From Kineosporia succinea (GTDB taxonomy: Bacteria; Actinomycetota; Actinomycetes; Actinomycetales; Kineosporiaceae), in NCBI RefSeq assembly GCF_030811555.1, contig NZ_JAUSQZ010000001.1, forward strand, positions 1,984,001-2,048,000: DNA of 64,000 nt, written 5' to 3'. Made by a program: the position numbers and the translations under genes. The notes under the pieces are model-generated. The model was not told the origin of the DNA and did not search any database. It saw only the letters and a program-made list of their open reading frames with translations. Numbering within the stretch: the stretch's first letter is position 1; each line of letters opens with the position of its first letter. Shown here piece by piece: positions 20,432 through 31,742 of the stretch.

Positions 20432-20447
20432 ACGCACTACTCTGCGT
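20432..20447. promoter_or_regulatory. ACGCA-N6-TGCGT inverted repeat
   Basis: Perfect 5-bp arms around CTACTC. The half-sites are those of the 17-bp betaine motif but in the opposite (everted) arrangement, so a link with the IclR regulator is only suggestive. Confidence 0.3.
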
Positions 20448-20492
20448 CGCCGAATGACCCACTCTCGGTCATGTCACGATTGGGCCGCGGAA

Positions 20493-20522
20493 TTAAGCCT
20501 CACATACGGCTTTGGCTAGATT
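20493..20522 (+). promoter_or_regulatory. Promoter candidate for the importer operon
   Basis: TTAAGC (20493-20498), an 18-base spacer and TAGATT (20517-20522) resemble a housekeeping promoter. It would give a leader of about 130 nt before the ATP-binding gene. Confidence 0.4.
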
Positions 20523-20657
20523 AACCACACCGAAACGGGGGCATACCTTGACCATGACCTCGCGGCGGGCACAGTGTGTCCCCCGGTGAGACGCAAGACC
20601 TCATGCAGAGCTCGCGGGCCCCTCGCCCCTACTGTCATAAACCAGAAAGGGTGAGCG

Positions 20658-21746
20658 ATGGCCGCCGTCACCGAGAACAGCCAGGACCTGACCGTGACGC
20701 CCGGCGAAAGCACCACCACGGCCGGGAAACCGCTGATCTCGGTGCGCGACCTGTGGATGGTGTTCGGCCCCAAGGCCGCCACCGTACCGAACAACGAGGA
20801 GCTGTGCGCCCTTTCCCGTCGCGAGCTCATGGAGCGCACGGGTAACACCATTGCCGTGCGCGACATCTCGTTCGACGTGGCGCCCGGCGAGGTCTTCGTG
20901 GTGATGGGCCTGTCCGGGTCCGGTAAGTCCACGCTGGTGCGGTGTCTCACGCGTCTCATCGAACCCACCGCCGGTTCGGTCGTGTTCGAGGGCGAGAACC
21001 TGCTCGAGGCCGATGCGAAGCGCCTCCGTGAGCTCAGGCGTCACAAGTTCTCCATGGTGTTCCAGAACTTCGGCCTGCTGCCCCACCGGCGCGTCGTCGA
21101 CAACGTGGCCTACGGCCTCGAGGTGCGCGGCGCCGGGCGGGCCGAGCGGCGTGAGCGAGCGGCCGAGGTGATCGAGCTGGTCGGCCTGGCCGGCTACGAG
21201 AACTCCTACCCCGACGAGCTCTCCGGCGGCATGCAGCAGCGCGTCGGCCTGGCCCGGGCCCTGGCCGTGGAGCCCGACCTGATGCTGTTCGACGAGCCGT
21301 TCTCGGCGCTCGACCCGCTGATCCGGCGCGACATGCAGAACGAGGTCATCCGGCTGCACCGCGAACTGGGCAAGACGATGGTGTTCATCACCCACGACCT
21401 GTCCGAGGCGCTGAAGCTCGGCGACCGCATCCTGATCATGCGCGACGGCAAGCCCGTGCAGATCGGCACCGGCGACGAACTCGTCGGGGCGCCGGCCGAC
21501 GACTACGTGCGCGACTTCGTCTCCGACGTGCCCAAGGGCGACGTGCTCACCCTGCGCTGGATCATGCGCCCGGTCACCGACGCCGATCCGGCCGACGGCC
21601 CGGAGGTCAGCCCCGACACGGTGATCCGCGACGCGACCCGCCTGGTGCTGAGCAACCACCAGCCGGTGCGCGTGGTCGAGAACGGCGCAGTGGTCGGGAT
21701 CGTCGGCCACGAGGAGATTCTCGCGATCGTGGCGGGCGTCCGGTGA
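20658..21746 (+). CDS. proV: Glycine betaine/quaternary-amine ABC importer, ATP-binding protein
   Basis: The 362-residue ATPase has Walker [11 protein letters not shown]-loop QNFGLLPHR, signature [15 protein letters not shown], Walker [14 protein letters not shown] and the H-loop ITHDLSEAL. The segment before Walker A ([18 protein letters not shown]) and the [20 protein letters not shown] run are typical of the ProV/OpuAA group. A CBS-like C-terminal portion follows (about 280-362). AAGGG precedes ATG 20658. Its end overlaps the permease start (GTGA). It energises uptake of betaine or a related compound for the catabolic enzymes around it. Confidence 0.94.
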   Translation: MAAVTENSQDLTVTPGESTTTAGKPLISVRDLWMVFGPKAATVPNNEELCALSRRELMERTGNTIAVRDISFDVAPGEVFVVMGLSGSGKSTLVRCLTRLIEPTAGSVVFEGENLLEADAKRLRELRRHKFSMVFQNFGLLPHRRVVDNVAYGLEVRGAGRAERRERAAEVIELVGLAGYENSYPDELSGGMQQRVGLARALAVEPDLMLFDEPFSALDPLIRRDMQNEVIRLHRELGKTMVFITHDLSEALKLGDRILIMRDGKPVQIGTGDELVGAPADDYVRDFVSDVPKGDVLTLRWIMRPVTDADPADGPEVSPDTVIRDATRLVLSNHQPVRVVENGAVVGIVGHEEILAIVAGVR

Positions 21747-23707
21747 CCGTTCTCCCCCTTTCCCGGGCCGCCGTCACGAAACCCGGCCGGGGGCGCATCA
21801 TCGCCGCCGTGCTGGTGGCGTTCGTGGTGCTGGCCGCCGTGTTCCGCGGCCGCGACACCCTCGGCCTGGTGCCGTCCGACACCACAGCCCTGCACCGCCG
21901 GCTCAACGACCTCAACCACTGGGTCTCGAGCAACCGCAACGAGAGCCCGATCTTCCTCTACTTCTTCAACGAGATCCGGGCGTTCGTCGACGCGCTGACC
22001 ACGCTCTTCCAGAACCTCATCTCCCAGCCCGGTTTCGGCCGTCCGGTGCCGGTGATCGGCTGGCTCGGCGTGGTCGCGATCTTCGCGCTCGTCGCCCTGG
22101 CCTTCGCCGGAGTGCGCGTAGCCCTGCTGCTGGCCGTGGGTTTCGTGTTCATCGGCATGCAGGGCCTGTGGGAAGAGAGCATGGACACGCTCGCCCTGAC
22201 CCTGAGCGCGGTGCTGCTGGCCCTGGTCATCGGCATCCCGCTGGGCATCTGGGCCGGGCTGAACGACCGGGCCAGTGCCGTGGTCACCCCGGTGCTCGAC
22301 TTCCTGCAGACCATGCCCACGTTCGTCTACCTGGCGCCGTTCACCCTGCTCTTCCTGATCGGCCCGGCCTCGGCCACGCTGGTCACCCTGGTCTACGCGC
22401 TGCCGCCGGCCGTGCGCTACACCGCGCACGGCATCCGCTCGGTGCCGCGCAGCAGCGTCGAGGCCTCGGAGTCGCTGGGCTCCACCAGTTTCCAGCGCCT
22501 CACCGGGGTGCTGCTGCCGATGTCCCGGCGCACGATCGTGCTCGGGCTGAACCAGACCATCATGGCCGCGCTCTCGATGGCCACGGTCGCCGCGCTGATC
22601 GACGCGCCCGGGCTGGGCAAGACCATCCTGAAGTCGCTGCAGACGCTCGACGTCGGGGTCTCGTTCAACGCCGGGCTCGCGATCGTCGTGATGGCGATCC
22701 TGCTCGACCGGCTGACCACCGCGATCAGCCGCTCGAAAACCCGCCGCCCCTCGAGACTCCGGCTCCCCGTCCTCGCCGTGTCGGGCGTCCTCACGGTGTT
22801 CGCCGTATACCTCTCACGCACCTACCTGTGGGCCGCCGAGTTCCCGACCACGCTGGGTGCCACCGACATCAACATCGGAAACGACATCGCCCGCATCAGC
22901 GGAAACGCGGCCGAGTGGGTCACGCTGCACTTCTCCGACCTCACCGGGCAGCTGAAAGACAGCACCACCACGCTGCTCATCGACCCGGTGCAGACGCTGC
23001 TGGTCGAGTCGCCCTGGTGGCTCGTGGCGGCCCTGGTGCTGTCGCTGGCCTTCCTGCTCGGCGACCTGCGCACCACCGTGATCAGCGCGTTCTGCGTGGC
23101 CGGGTTGATCGGCAGCGGACTCTGGCAGGACAGCATGACCACCCTGGCCGCCACCCTGATCGCGACCGCCGCCACCATGCTGCTCGGCGTCGTGTTCGGC
23201 GTCTGGATGGCCCGCAGCCGCCGTGCCGACCTGGCCATCCGGCCGGTGCTCGACGCGCTGCAGGTGATGCCGCCGTTCGTCTACCTGGTGCCGTTCCTGG
23301 CGCTGTTCGCCGCGAGCCGCTTCACCGCCATCCTGGCCGCCGTGCTCTACGCGGCGCCGGTGGCGATCAAGGTGGTGGCCGACGGCATCACCGCGGTCTC
23401 CGCCACCACCGTCGAGGCGGCGACCGCCTCGGGATCCAGTGCCGGCCAGATCATCTGGAAGGTTCAGCTCCCGATGGCCCGCCAGGCGCTGGTGCTCGCG
23501 GCGAACCAGGGCATCTGTTATGTGCTCGCGATGATCGTGGTCGGCGGCCTGGTCGGCGCCGGCGCGCTGGGGTACGACGTGGTGGCGGGCTTCTCGCAGG
23601 GTGAGCTGTTCGGCAAGGGGCTCACCGCCGGGTTCGCCATCGTCATCCTGGGCATTCTGCTCAACCGGATCACTCAGGCCGCAGCAGAACGCCGGCGCGG
23701 CGCCTGA
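21743..23707 (+). CDS. proW: Glycine betaine ABC importer permease, two permease domains in one chain
   Basis: The 654-residue protein contains two ProW-like permease domains. The first has [20 protein letters not shown] and the [20 protein letters not shown] coupling motif; the second has [20 protein letters not shown] and [20 protein letters not shown]. Each matches the EAA loop that contacts the ATPase. The usual ProW is a single domain of 300-350 residues that works as a dimer, so this one chain probably forms the whole channel. GTG at 21743 overlaps the proV stop. It lies 29 bp before the binding-protein gene. Confidence 0.93.
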   Translation: MTVLPLSRAAVTKPGRGRIIAAVLVAFVVLAAVFRGRDTLGLVPSDTTALHRRLNDLNHWVSSNRNESPIFLYFFNEIRAFVDALTTLFQNLISQPGFGRPVPVIGWLGVVAIFALVALAFAGVRVALLLAVGFVFIGMQGLWEESMDTLALTLSAVLLALVIGIPLGIWAGLNDRASAVVTPVLDFLQTMPTFVYLAPFTLLFLIGPASATLVTLVYALPPAVRYTAHGIRSVPRSSVEASESLGSTSFQRLTGVLLPMSRRTIVLGLNQTIMAALSMATVAALIDAPGLGKTILKSLQTLDVGVSFNAGLAIVVMAILLDRLTTAISRSKTRRPSRLRLPVLAVSGVLTVFAVYLSRTYLWAAEFPTTLGATDINIGNDIARISGNAAEWVTLHFSDLTGQLKDSTTTLLIDPVQTLLVESPWWLVAALVLSLAFLLGDLRTTVISAFCVAGLIGSGLWQDSMTTLAATLIATAATMLLGVVFGVWMARSRRADLAIRPVLDALQVMPPFVYLVPFLALFAASRFTAILAAVLYAAPVAIKVVADGITAVSATTVEAATASGSSAGQIIWKVQLPMARQALVLAANQGICYVLAMIVVGGLVGAGALGYDVVAGFSQGELFGKGLTAGFAIVILGILLNRITQAAAERRRGA

Positions 23708-23736
23708 GATCGTCTCATCAGGAGGATGAAAACACA

Positions 23737-24705
23737 GTGCTTCATACGATGAAGGCCAGGCGGGTCGGGACGGGCGTGGCCGCGCTCGCGCTGGTTCTGG
23801 CCGGATGTGGTGGCGCGACCGTGGAGTCCGGCAGCTCGGGCGGCTCGGGTTCCGGCGGCGACTGCGGCACGGTCAACATGGCGGTGAACCCGTGGGTCGG
23901 GTTCGAGGCCGACGTGGCCGTGGTGAAGTACGTGGCCGAGAAGGAACTCGGGTGCACGGTCAACACCAAGGACCTCACGGAAGAGGTCTCCTGGCAGGGA
24001 TTCGCCTCCGGTGAGATCGACGTGATCATGGAGGACTGGGGTCACCCGGACCTCGAGAAGCAGTACGTGGACGAGCAGAAGGTGGCCACGAAGGTCGGCG
24101 AGACCGGCAACGTGGGCCAGATCGGCTGGTTCGTGCCGCCGTGGATGGCCGAGAAGTACCCGGACATCACCGACTGGAAGAACCTGAACAAGTACGCCTC
24201 GCAGTTCAAGACGTCGGAGTCGGGCGGCAAGGGGCAGGTGCTCGACGGCGACCCCTCGTACGTCACCAACGACGAGGCCCTGGTGAAGAACCTGGACCTC
24301 GACTACAAGGTGGTCTACGCGGGCAGTGAGGCGGCGCTGATCACCGCGTTCCGCCAGGCGGAAGAGAAGAAGACCCCGCTGCTGGGCTACTTCTACACGC
24401 CGCAGTGGTTCCTGTCCGAGGTGCCGCTGGTGAAGGTCGACCTGCCCGCCTACGAGGAGGGCTGCGACGCCGACCCGGAGAAGGTCGACTGCGACTACCC
24501 GGAGACGCCTCTGCTGAAGTTCGCCCGCACCGAGTTCATCACCTCGGACAGCCCGGCGGCCAAGCTGGTCAAGAACTTCAGCTGGACCAACGACGACCAG
24601 AACCTCGTGGCCAAGTACATCGCCGAGGACAAGCTCGACTACGACGACGCCGCCAAGAAGTGGGTCGACGCGAACCAGGCGAAGGTCGACGCCTGGATCA
24701 AGTAG
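23737..24705 (+). CDS. proX: Glycine betaine/quaternary-amine binding lipoprotein
   Basis: The 322-residue protein begins with a short lipoprotein signal ending in the lipobox LVLAGC. A Gly/Ser linker follows, then an OpuAC-type binding domain (VNMAVNPWVGFEADVAVVKY, EVSWQGFASGEIDVIMEDWG, NVGQIGWFVPPWM). The aromatic residues in these stretches are of the kind that cage trimethylammonium groups. AGGAGG lies eleven bases before GTG 23737; ATG at 23749 is a second option. It delivers betaine to the ProV-ProW complex. The strong hairpin after the gene should end the importer transcript. Confidence 0.93.
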   Translation: MLHTMKARRVGTGVAALALVLAGCGGATVESGSSGGSGSGGDCGTVNMAVNPWVGFEADVAVVKYVAEKELGCTVNTKDLTEEVSWQGFASGEIDVIMEDWGHPDLEKQYVDEQKVATKVGETGNVGQIGWFVPPWMAEKYPDITDWKNLNKYASQFKTSESGGKGQVLDGDPSYVTNDEALVKNLDLDYKVVYAGSEAALITAFRQAEEKKTPLLGYFYTPQWFLSEVPLVKVDLPAYEEGCDADPEKVDCDYPETPLLKFARTEFITSDSPAAKLVKNFSWTNDDQNLVAKYIAEDKLDYDDAAKKWVDANQAKVDAWIK

Positions 24706-24716
24706 GTCGCTGACGA

Positions 24717-24755
24717 GGGGGCGGGCGGCTGCGGCTGCCCGCCCCCGTTTTGTTG
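24717..24755 (+). terminator. Intrinsic terminator of the importer operon
   Basis: GGGGGCGGGC (24717-24726) pairs with GCCCGCCCCC (24737-24746) and is followed by GTTTTGTTGT. Confidence 0.88.
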
Positions 24756-24859
24756 TGTCGAACTGCTTTTGGACGTTTCTGGGCCTTGGACTGTCCGCGT
24801 GGCCCCTGCCTCTTGACGGGCCGGGAAGCGGCGTTGCACCCTGCTGTTGCGCTTGATGA

Positions 24860-27328
<2,469 letters not shown>

Positions 27329-27336
27329 TCAGGTGC

Positions 27337-27768
27337 TCAGGGGTGCATGACCGCGCCCTTCAGCACCTTGTCCACGCCGTTCTTCGGGCCGTGCACGGCC
27401 AGTCCCACCAGGTCGAGCTTGTCGCGGGGCACGGCGGCCACGGCGGCCCGGTTGTCGCGGTCGTTGCCGCTGGTGAAGAGCTCGGAGGTGAAGATGGACA
27501 TGGGCAGCCCGCGTCCCAGGGCCCTGGTGTGCGCCGAGGTCAGCACCTCGCGGGAGCCCTGGAACACCAGGATCGGCTGCCGGATCATGCCCAGGTAGCC
27601 GGTGCCGTCGGCGTCGGCATAGGGCTCGCCGATGAGGTCCGGCTGCCCGCCGGTGATGCCGCTGACCAGGAACGCGCACACGTTGAGGCGCTGCCAGGCG
27701 GCGAGGTCGTCGCGCAGGAGCACGGCGATCTTGGTGTCGAAGCGGATCTCGGTCTCTGTCTCACTCAC
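27337..27768 (-). CDS. DUF2000-family protein
   Basis: The 143-residue protein has the DUF2000 pattern: FDTKIAVLLRDDLAAWQRLN near the N-terminus, then CAFLVSGI, QPILVFQGS and FTSELFTSGNDRDNRAAVAA. The fold resembles peptidyl-tRNA hydrolase in solved relatives, but no activity is established. GTG at 27768 has no Shine-Dalgarno site. It is divergent from an AraC regulator and convergent with the dimethylglycine dehydrogenase gene, nine bases away. DUF2000 genes next to AraC genes are common in bacteria, so the regulator may control it. Confidence 0.82.
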   Translation of the reverse strand: MSETETEIRFDTKIAVLLRDDLAAWQRLNVCAFLVSGITGGQPDLIGEPYADADGTGYLGMIRQPILVFQGSREVLTSAHTRALGRGLPMSIFTSELFTSGNDRDNRAAVAAVPRDKLDLVGLAVHGPKNGVDKVLKGAVMHP

Positions 27769-27804
27769 GAAGGAGATGGTGCCGCGCGTCCACCATCGGG
27801 CTCT

Positions 27805-27863
27805 TGTACGTTCTTGGCATGGCTGTACGTCCTTCGGTACGGCTGTACGTTCTTCGGTATGGC
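27805..27863 (+). repeat. Three direct repeats of 19-20 bp carrying a -10 and start-codon module
   Basis: Copies begin at 27805, 27824 and 27844 (tgtacgttcttcggtatggc in the third). Copies 1 and 3 each contain TACGTT followed six or seven bases later by ATG; copy 2 has TACGTC and ACG. The ATG of copy 3 starts the AraC gene. Confidence 0.9.
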
Positions 27864-28653
27864 GGACGAGGCGCCGCAGCTGACGGCTTGGCAGCCGGAC
27901 GTGCACGGCGTCCGGGAGGTGCTGCACGCCCGGTTCGGGCGGCACGCGTACCCGATGCACGCGCACGACTCGTGGACGCTCATGCTGCTCGACCTCGGCA
28001 CCGTGCGGTACAACCTGGGCCGCGAGGAGCACGGATCGTCGACGTCCCTGGTCACCCTGCTGCCCCCGAATGTCCCTCACAACGGGCGGGCGACCGGGCC
28101 GGAGGGCTTCACCAAGCGCGTGGTCTACCTCGACGACTCGCTGTTCGCCCCGGGGCTGCTCGACGCCGCGCTGCGCAACCCCTCCCTCGAAGACCCGCTG
28201 CTGCGGCGGCGGGTGCACCAGCTCAACGTGGCTCTGTCGCGCCGCACCGAGTCGCTGGAGGCGGCGAGCCGGCTGGCCCTGATCCGCGAGCGCCTGCACA
28301 CCTCGCTGGGATCCTCGGCCGGTCCGGGCCCGTCGCGCGCCGGCCTGGCCCACGACCTGCGTGACCTGCTCGACGCGAACGTGGTCGAGGGCGTCGCCCT
28401 GGAAGACGCGGCCCAGACCCTGCACAGCCATCCGACCCACCTGGTGCGGGCGTTCACGCGGGAGTTCGGCATGCCGCCGCATCTGTACCTGACCGGGCGG
28501 AGGGTGGAGAAGGCCCGGCGGCTGCTGCTGTCGGGCGAGACCCCGGCCCAGGCCGCGGTGGGGGCCGGGTTCTACGACCAGTCGCACCTGGCCCGGCACT
28601 TCCGGCGCATGCTGGGCACCACGCCGGGCCGGTTCGCGCGCCGGCCGGCGTAG
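27859..28653 (+). CDS. AraC-family transcriptional regulator
   Basis: The 264-residue protein has an N-terminal cupin-like ligand domain (YPMHAHDSWTLMLLDLG, TLLPPNVPHNG) and two helix-turn-helix motifs at the C-terminus. These are seen in EDAAQTLHSHPTHLVRAF and AAVGAGFYDQSHLARHFRRM, and the chain ends in GTTPGRFAR. This is the AraC effector-binding layout. ATG at 27859 is preceded by TACGTT seven bases upstream and no Shine-Dalgarno site. It is divergent from the DUF2000 gene, its likely target, and followed by an aldo-keto reductase gene. The frame is open far upstream but that part is not AraC-like. Confidence 0.9.
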   Translation: MADEAPQLTAWQPDVHGVREVLHARFGRHAYPMHAHDSWTLMLLDLGTVRYNLGREEHGSSTSLVTLLPPNVPHNGRATGPEGFTKRVVYLDDSLFAPGLLDAALRNPSLEDPLLRRRVHQLNVALSRRTESLEAASRLALIRERLHTSLGSSAGPGPSRAGLAHDLRDLLDANVVEGVALEDAAQTLHSHPTHLVRAFTREFGMPPHLYLTGRRVEKARRLLLSGETPAQAAVGAGFYDQSHLARHFRRMLGTTPGRFARRPA

Positions 28654-28725
28654 GGACGGGGCATATCGTCGGCCGTGAGGTGTTGTCGCCTCACGACGTC
28701 ATCGCTCGCCCGTAGGAGGTTCCTC

Positions 28726-29643
28726 GTGTCCCTGATCCCCCGCACCGACCTCGATGTGTCGCCGCTGTGCCTGGGCGGCAACGTGTTCGGCTGGACCGCG
28801 GACGAGCAGCAGTCGATGGCCGTGCTCGACGCCTACACCGAGGCGGGTGGCAACTTCATCGACACCGCCGAGGGCTACTCGCACTGGGTGCCGGGCAACC
28901 AGGGCGGCGAGTCGGAGACGATCATCGGCAACTGGCTGGCCCGGCGCGGGCGCCGCGACGACGTGATCATCGCGACCAAGCTGAAGGACCTGTCCCGCGA
29001 GGGTATCCGCAAGGGCGTGGAGGGCTCTCTGCGGCGTCTGCAGACCGACTACATCGATCTGTACTACGCGCACTACGACGCCCCCGACACGCCGCAGGAA
29101 GAGACCGCGGCGGCGTTCGGCGAGCTGGTGGCCGAGGGCAAGGTGCGCTACCCGGCGGCGTCGAACTTCACCGCCGACCGGCTGGCCGGTGCGCTGCGGG
29201 CCGCCGACGAGCTGGGGGTGCCGCGGTACGTGGGGCTGCAGCCGCACTACAACCTGGTGGAGCGGGACACCGTCGAGGGGCCGCTGGCTTCGGTGGCCGC
29301 CCAGGAGAATCTGGCGCTGTTCCCGTACTACTCGCTGGCGAGCGGGTTCCTCACCGGCAAGTACCGCACGGCCGACGACGTAGAGGGCCGCGAGCGGGGG
29401 GACCGGGCCGGAAAGTACCTCGACGAGCGCGGTTTCCGGGTGCTCGACGCGCTGGACAGGGTGGCCGCGGCGCACGAGGTGCCGGTGACCACGATCTCGC
29501 TGGCCTGGCTGCTGAGCCGGCCGGACGTGGTGGCGCCGATCGCGAGTGCCCGCACGGTGGACCAGCTTCCGGCGCTGCTGGCGGCGGGCGAGGTGGAACT
29601 GACCGAGGCCGAGGTCGCGGAGCTGACCACGGCCTCGGCCTAG
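28726..29643 (+). CDS. Aldo/keto reductase
   Basis: The 305-residue NADPH-dependent reductase has the catalytic Asp and Tyr in FIDTAEGYSHW, Lys in DVIIATKLKD and His in YYAHYDAPDTP. The C-terminal cofactor loop is seen in PIASARTVDQLPALLAA. It reduces an aldehyde or ketone; the substrate is unknown. GTG at 28726 has AGGAGG six bases upstream; the longer frame from 28675 lacks one. It is convergent with a second aldo/keto reductase twelve bases downstream. Confidence 0.92.
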   Translation: MSLIPRTDLDVSPLCLGGNVFGWTADEQQSMAVLDAYTEAGGNFIDTAEGYSHWVPGNQGGESETIIGNWLARRGRRDDVIIATKLKDLSREGIRKGVEGSLRRLQTDYIDLYYAHYDAPDTPQEETAAAFGELVAEGKVRYPAASNFTADRLAGALRAADELGVPRYVGLQPHYNLVERDTVEGPLASVAAQENLALFPYYSLASGFLTGKYRTADDVEGRERGDRAGKYLDERGFRVLDALDRVAAAHEVPVTTISLAWLLSRPDVVAPIASARTVDQLPALLAAGEVELTEAEVAELTTASA

Positions 29644-29654
29644 GACCTGAGGTT

Positions 29655-30644
29655 CTACCAGCGGTTGTGCACCAGGGGACGGATGTCCTCGTCGTAGATC
29701 AGCCGGATCACGCCGCGCACGTCGTCGCTGAGCTCGGGGAGCTCGGCGGCGGCCGCGTTGGCCCGGGCCTGGTCGGGGTTGCGGGCGCCCGGGATGACGG
29801 TGCTGACGCCCGGCTGGTCGAGGATCCAGCGCAGGGCGGTCTGGGCGAGGGTGCCCTCGTCGTCGGAAAGCTCTTGCTGCAGGCGGCGAACCGCACGCAC
29901 CCCGGCCCGGAACGGGACGCCGGCGAAGGTCTCGCCGACGTCGAACGCCTCGCCCGAGCGGTTGAACGTGCGGTGGTCGTCGTCGGCGAACGTGGTGTCT
30001 TCGGTGTAGCGGCCGGACAGCAGGCCGCTGGCGAGAGGGACGCGTGCGATGATGCCGACGCCGGCCGCCTCGGCCGCGGGGAGCACCTGCTCCAGCGGCT
30101 TCTGGCGCAACGGGTTGAGGATGATCTGCACGGTGGCCACGTTCGGCCGGGCGATCGCGGTGATCGCCTCGGCACAGGTCTCCACGCTCACGCCGTACGC
30201 CGCGATCCGGCCCTTCGACACCATCGAGTCGAGGGCGTCGAAGACCTTGTCGGTCGAGTAGACCGGAGTGGGCGGGCAGTGCAGCTGGACCAGGTCGAGC
30301 GTGTCCACGCCCAGGTTCGACCGGCTGCGGTCGACCCAGGCCTTCATGTTGTCTTTCGTGAAGGTGGCCGGCTCGAACGGCTCGGCCCGGCGGCCCAGCT
30401 TCGTCGCGACCGTCAGCCCGGCGTCGGGCAGTTCCTTCAGCAGCTTGCCGATGACCTTCTCGCTGCGCCCGTCGCCGTAGACGTCGGCCGTGTCGATGAA
30501 CGTCACCCCGGCCTCGACTGCGGCGTGCAGGGTCGCGAGCGCGTCGTGTGTACTCACCGAGCCCCAGTCGGCCCCGAGCTGCCAGGCACCCAGACCGACG
30601 ACACCAACGCTCCTGCCGGTCCGGCCCAGCGTCCGTTTCTCCAT
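29655..30644 (-). CDS. Aldo/keto reductase
   Basis: The 329-residue protein is a different subgroup from its neighbour. MEKRTLGRTGRSVGVVGLGA starts the barrel; FIDTADVYGDGRSE, LTVATKLGRR and LVQLHCPPTP hold the Asp, Tyr, Lys and His of the active site; VIPGARNPDQARANAA is the NADPH loop. ATG at 30644 gives the usual start of the family. It lies 26 bp after a TetR gene on the same strand, so TetR may control it. TATCGT eight bases before the ATG could also serve as its own leaderless promoter. Substrate unknown. Confidence 0.92.
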   Translation of the reverse strand: MEKRTLGRTGRSVGVVGLGAWQLGADWGSVSTHDALATLHAAVEAGVTFIDTADVYGDGRSEKVIGKLLKELPDAGLTVATKLGRRAEPFEPATFTKDNMKAWVDRSRSNLGVDTLDLVQLHCPPTPVYSTDKVFDALDSMVSKGRIAAYGVSVETCAEAITAIARPNVATVQIILNPLRQKPLEQVLPAAEAAGVGIIARVPLASGLLSGRYTEDTTFADDDHRTFNRSGEAFDVGETFAGVPFRAGVRAVRRLQQELSDDEGTLAQTALRWILDQPGVSTVIPGARNPDQARANAAAAELPELSDDVRGVIRLIYDEDIRPLVHNRW

Positions 30645-30670
30645 AGCCCGCAACGATAGGGCCTGATGGA

Positions 30671-31339
30671 TCAAACCGGAGCCAGGGGCATGAACCTCGC
30701 CATCACCTCGTCGATCGCCGCGATCAGGGACTCGGCCGCGGTTGCATCACCGGCGCAGTGCCGCAGCAGCGCCTGCTGAAAGAGGCCGTCGAGAATGCCG
30801 TAGGTCACGTCCGGGCCGAACGGCGGCGCGACGTGGGCCAGTTCGCCGATGCGCGTGGCGACACGCCACGTCATGTCTTGCAATCCGGTATCGATCGCCT
30901 CCACGTCGGCCCGGAAGGCCGGGTCGAACATCGACTGCGAGCGCAGGTCGTACCAGAGCCGGTGCAGGTCGCCGTCACGCACCAGGGTCTCGGCCATGGC
31001 CAGGGCGAATTCGTGGCGCAACTGTGATGCGGTGACCGCAGTCGCGATGATGCCGTCGTAACGGCGCATGCAGTGATTCTTGTACTGCCGCACGCAGTAG
31101 GTGATCAGGTCGACCTTGTCGGCGAAGTAGTAATGCAGCACCCCGTGCGAGAACTCGGAATTCTGCGCGATCTCCCGCAGACTGGTGCGGGCATATCCCA
31201 GTTCTGACAACGTTTTCAGGGCCGCGTCGGCGAGTTCGGTGCGGCGTTGCTCGAATTTGCCGCTGCCCCGACCCCGTCCCGCGCGGCGTTCCGGTCTTCC
31301 GATTCCGGCCACCCCGGGTCGTTCCGCTGGCTCAGCCAC
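30671..31339 (-). CDS. TetR-family regulator
   Basis: The 222-residue protein has a TetR helix-turn-helix (KTLSELGYARTSLREIAQNS, then HGVLHYYFADKVDLI) near residues 35-80 and an all-helical ligand domain after it. The HGVLHYYF form is shared with BetI-like and other small TetR groups. GTG at 31339 has GGGGAG three bases upstream; the frame stays open to 31450. The next gene on the same strand is an aldo/keto reductase, the likely target. Ligand unknown. Confidence 0.85.
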   Translation of the reverse strand: MAEPAERPGVAGIGRPERRAGRGRGSGKFEQRRTELADAALKTLSELGYARTSLREIAQNSEFSHGVLHYYFADKVDLITYCVRQYKNHCMRRYDGIIATAVTASQLRHEFALAMAETLVRDGDLHRLWYDLRSQSMFDPAFRADVEAIDTGLQDMTWRVATRIGELAHVAPPFGPDVTYGILDGLFQQALLRHCAGDATAAESLIAAIDEVMARFMPLAPV

Positions 31340-31658
31340 AGTCTCCCCCGTGGGATCTCGTCGCTCGTGTCCACACCAATGCGCCCGTCGCACCGCACGA
31401 TATCGGCGCCGCAACACCCGCGCCTTCTCGCCGAACACCGCTCGCCGCACTCAAGAACCGGCAAACAGTGCGGGTTTTACCGTTACCTCACTCCCCGGCC
31501 GTCCCGGCATTCCCGCCGAGCACCGGTTCACTCATTCTCCGGGCATGTGTGAAAGCGCCTTCCCGAGAGCGGAAAAGGCACCTGCGAATGGACGTGGTGG
31601 TCGCTTTCTGGACGGATGTCCAGGAGAATTCTGGGCAGTTGGTCAAACCAATTGGCCG

Positions 31659-31674
31659 TGTGACCCGGATCACG
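31659..31674. promoter_or_regulatory. CRP-like palindrome
   Basis: TGTGA-CCCGGA-TCACG differs at one base from the TGTGA-N6-TCACA consensus of CRP proteins. It lies about 70 bases before the protease start. Confidence 0.35.
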
Positions 31675-31730
31675 ATGTCTTTTTACCGTGCTGCCCTCCG
31701 CCCTTCTGCGGCCGTCGCGGGCGACCCGCC

Positions 31731-31736
31731 TAAAAT
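31731..31736 (+). promoter_or_regulatory. -10 element for a leaderless S49 protease mRNA
   Basis: TAAAAT is followed by six bases and the ATG at 31743. There is no Shine-Dalgarno site. Confidence 0.55.
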
Positions 31737-31742
31737 CCGGAC

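Larger units (their letters stand above)
20325..20657 (+). other. 333-bp intergenic region upstream of the betaine importer
   Basis: No gene was found. It is less GC-rich than its surroundings near 20485-20525 and holds the promoter candidate and inverted repeat listed separately. A terminator for betA was not identified. Confidence 0.6.
31340..31742. other. 403-bp intergenic region between TetR and S49 protease genes
   Basis: No gene was found. It holds the divergent promoters, a CRP-like palindrome at 31659-31674 and a -10 element at 31731-31736. The sequence is less GC-rich than the coding DNA around it. Confidence 0.6.
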
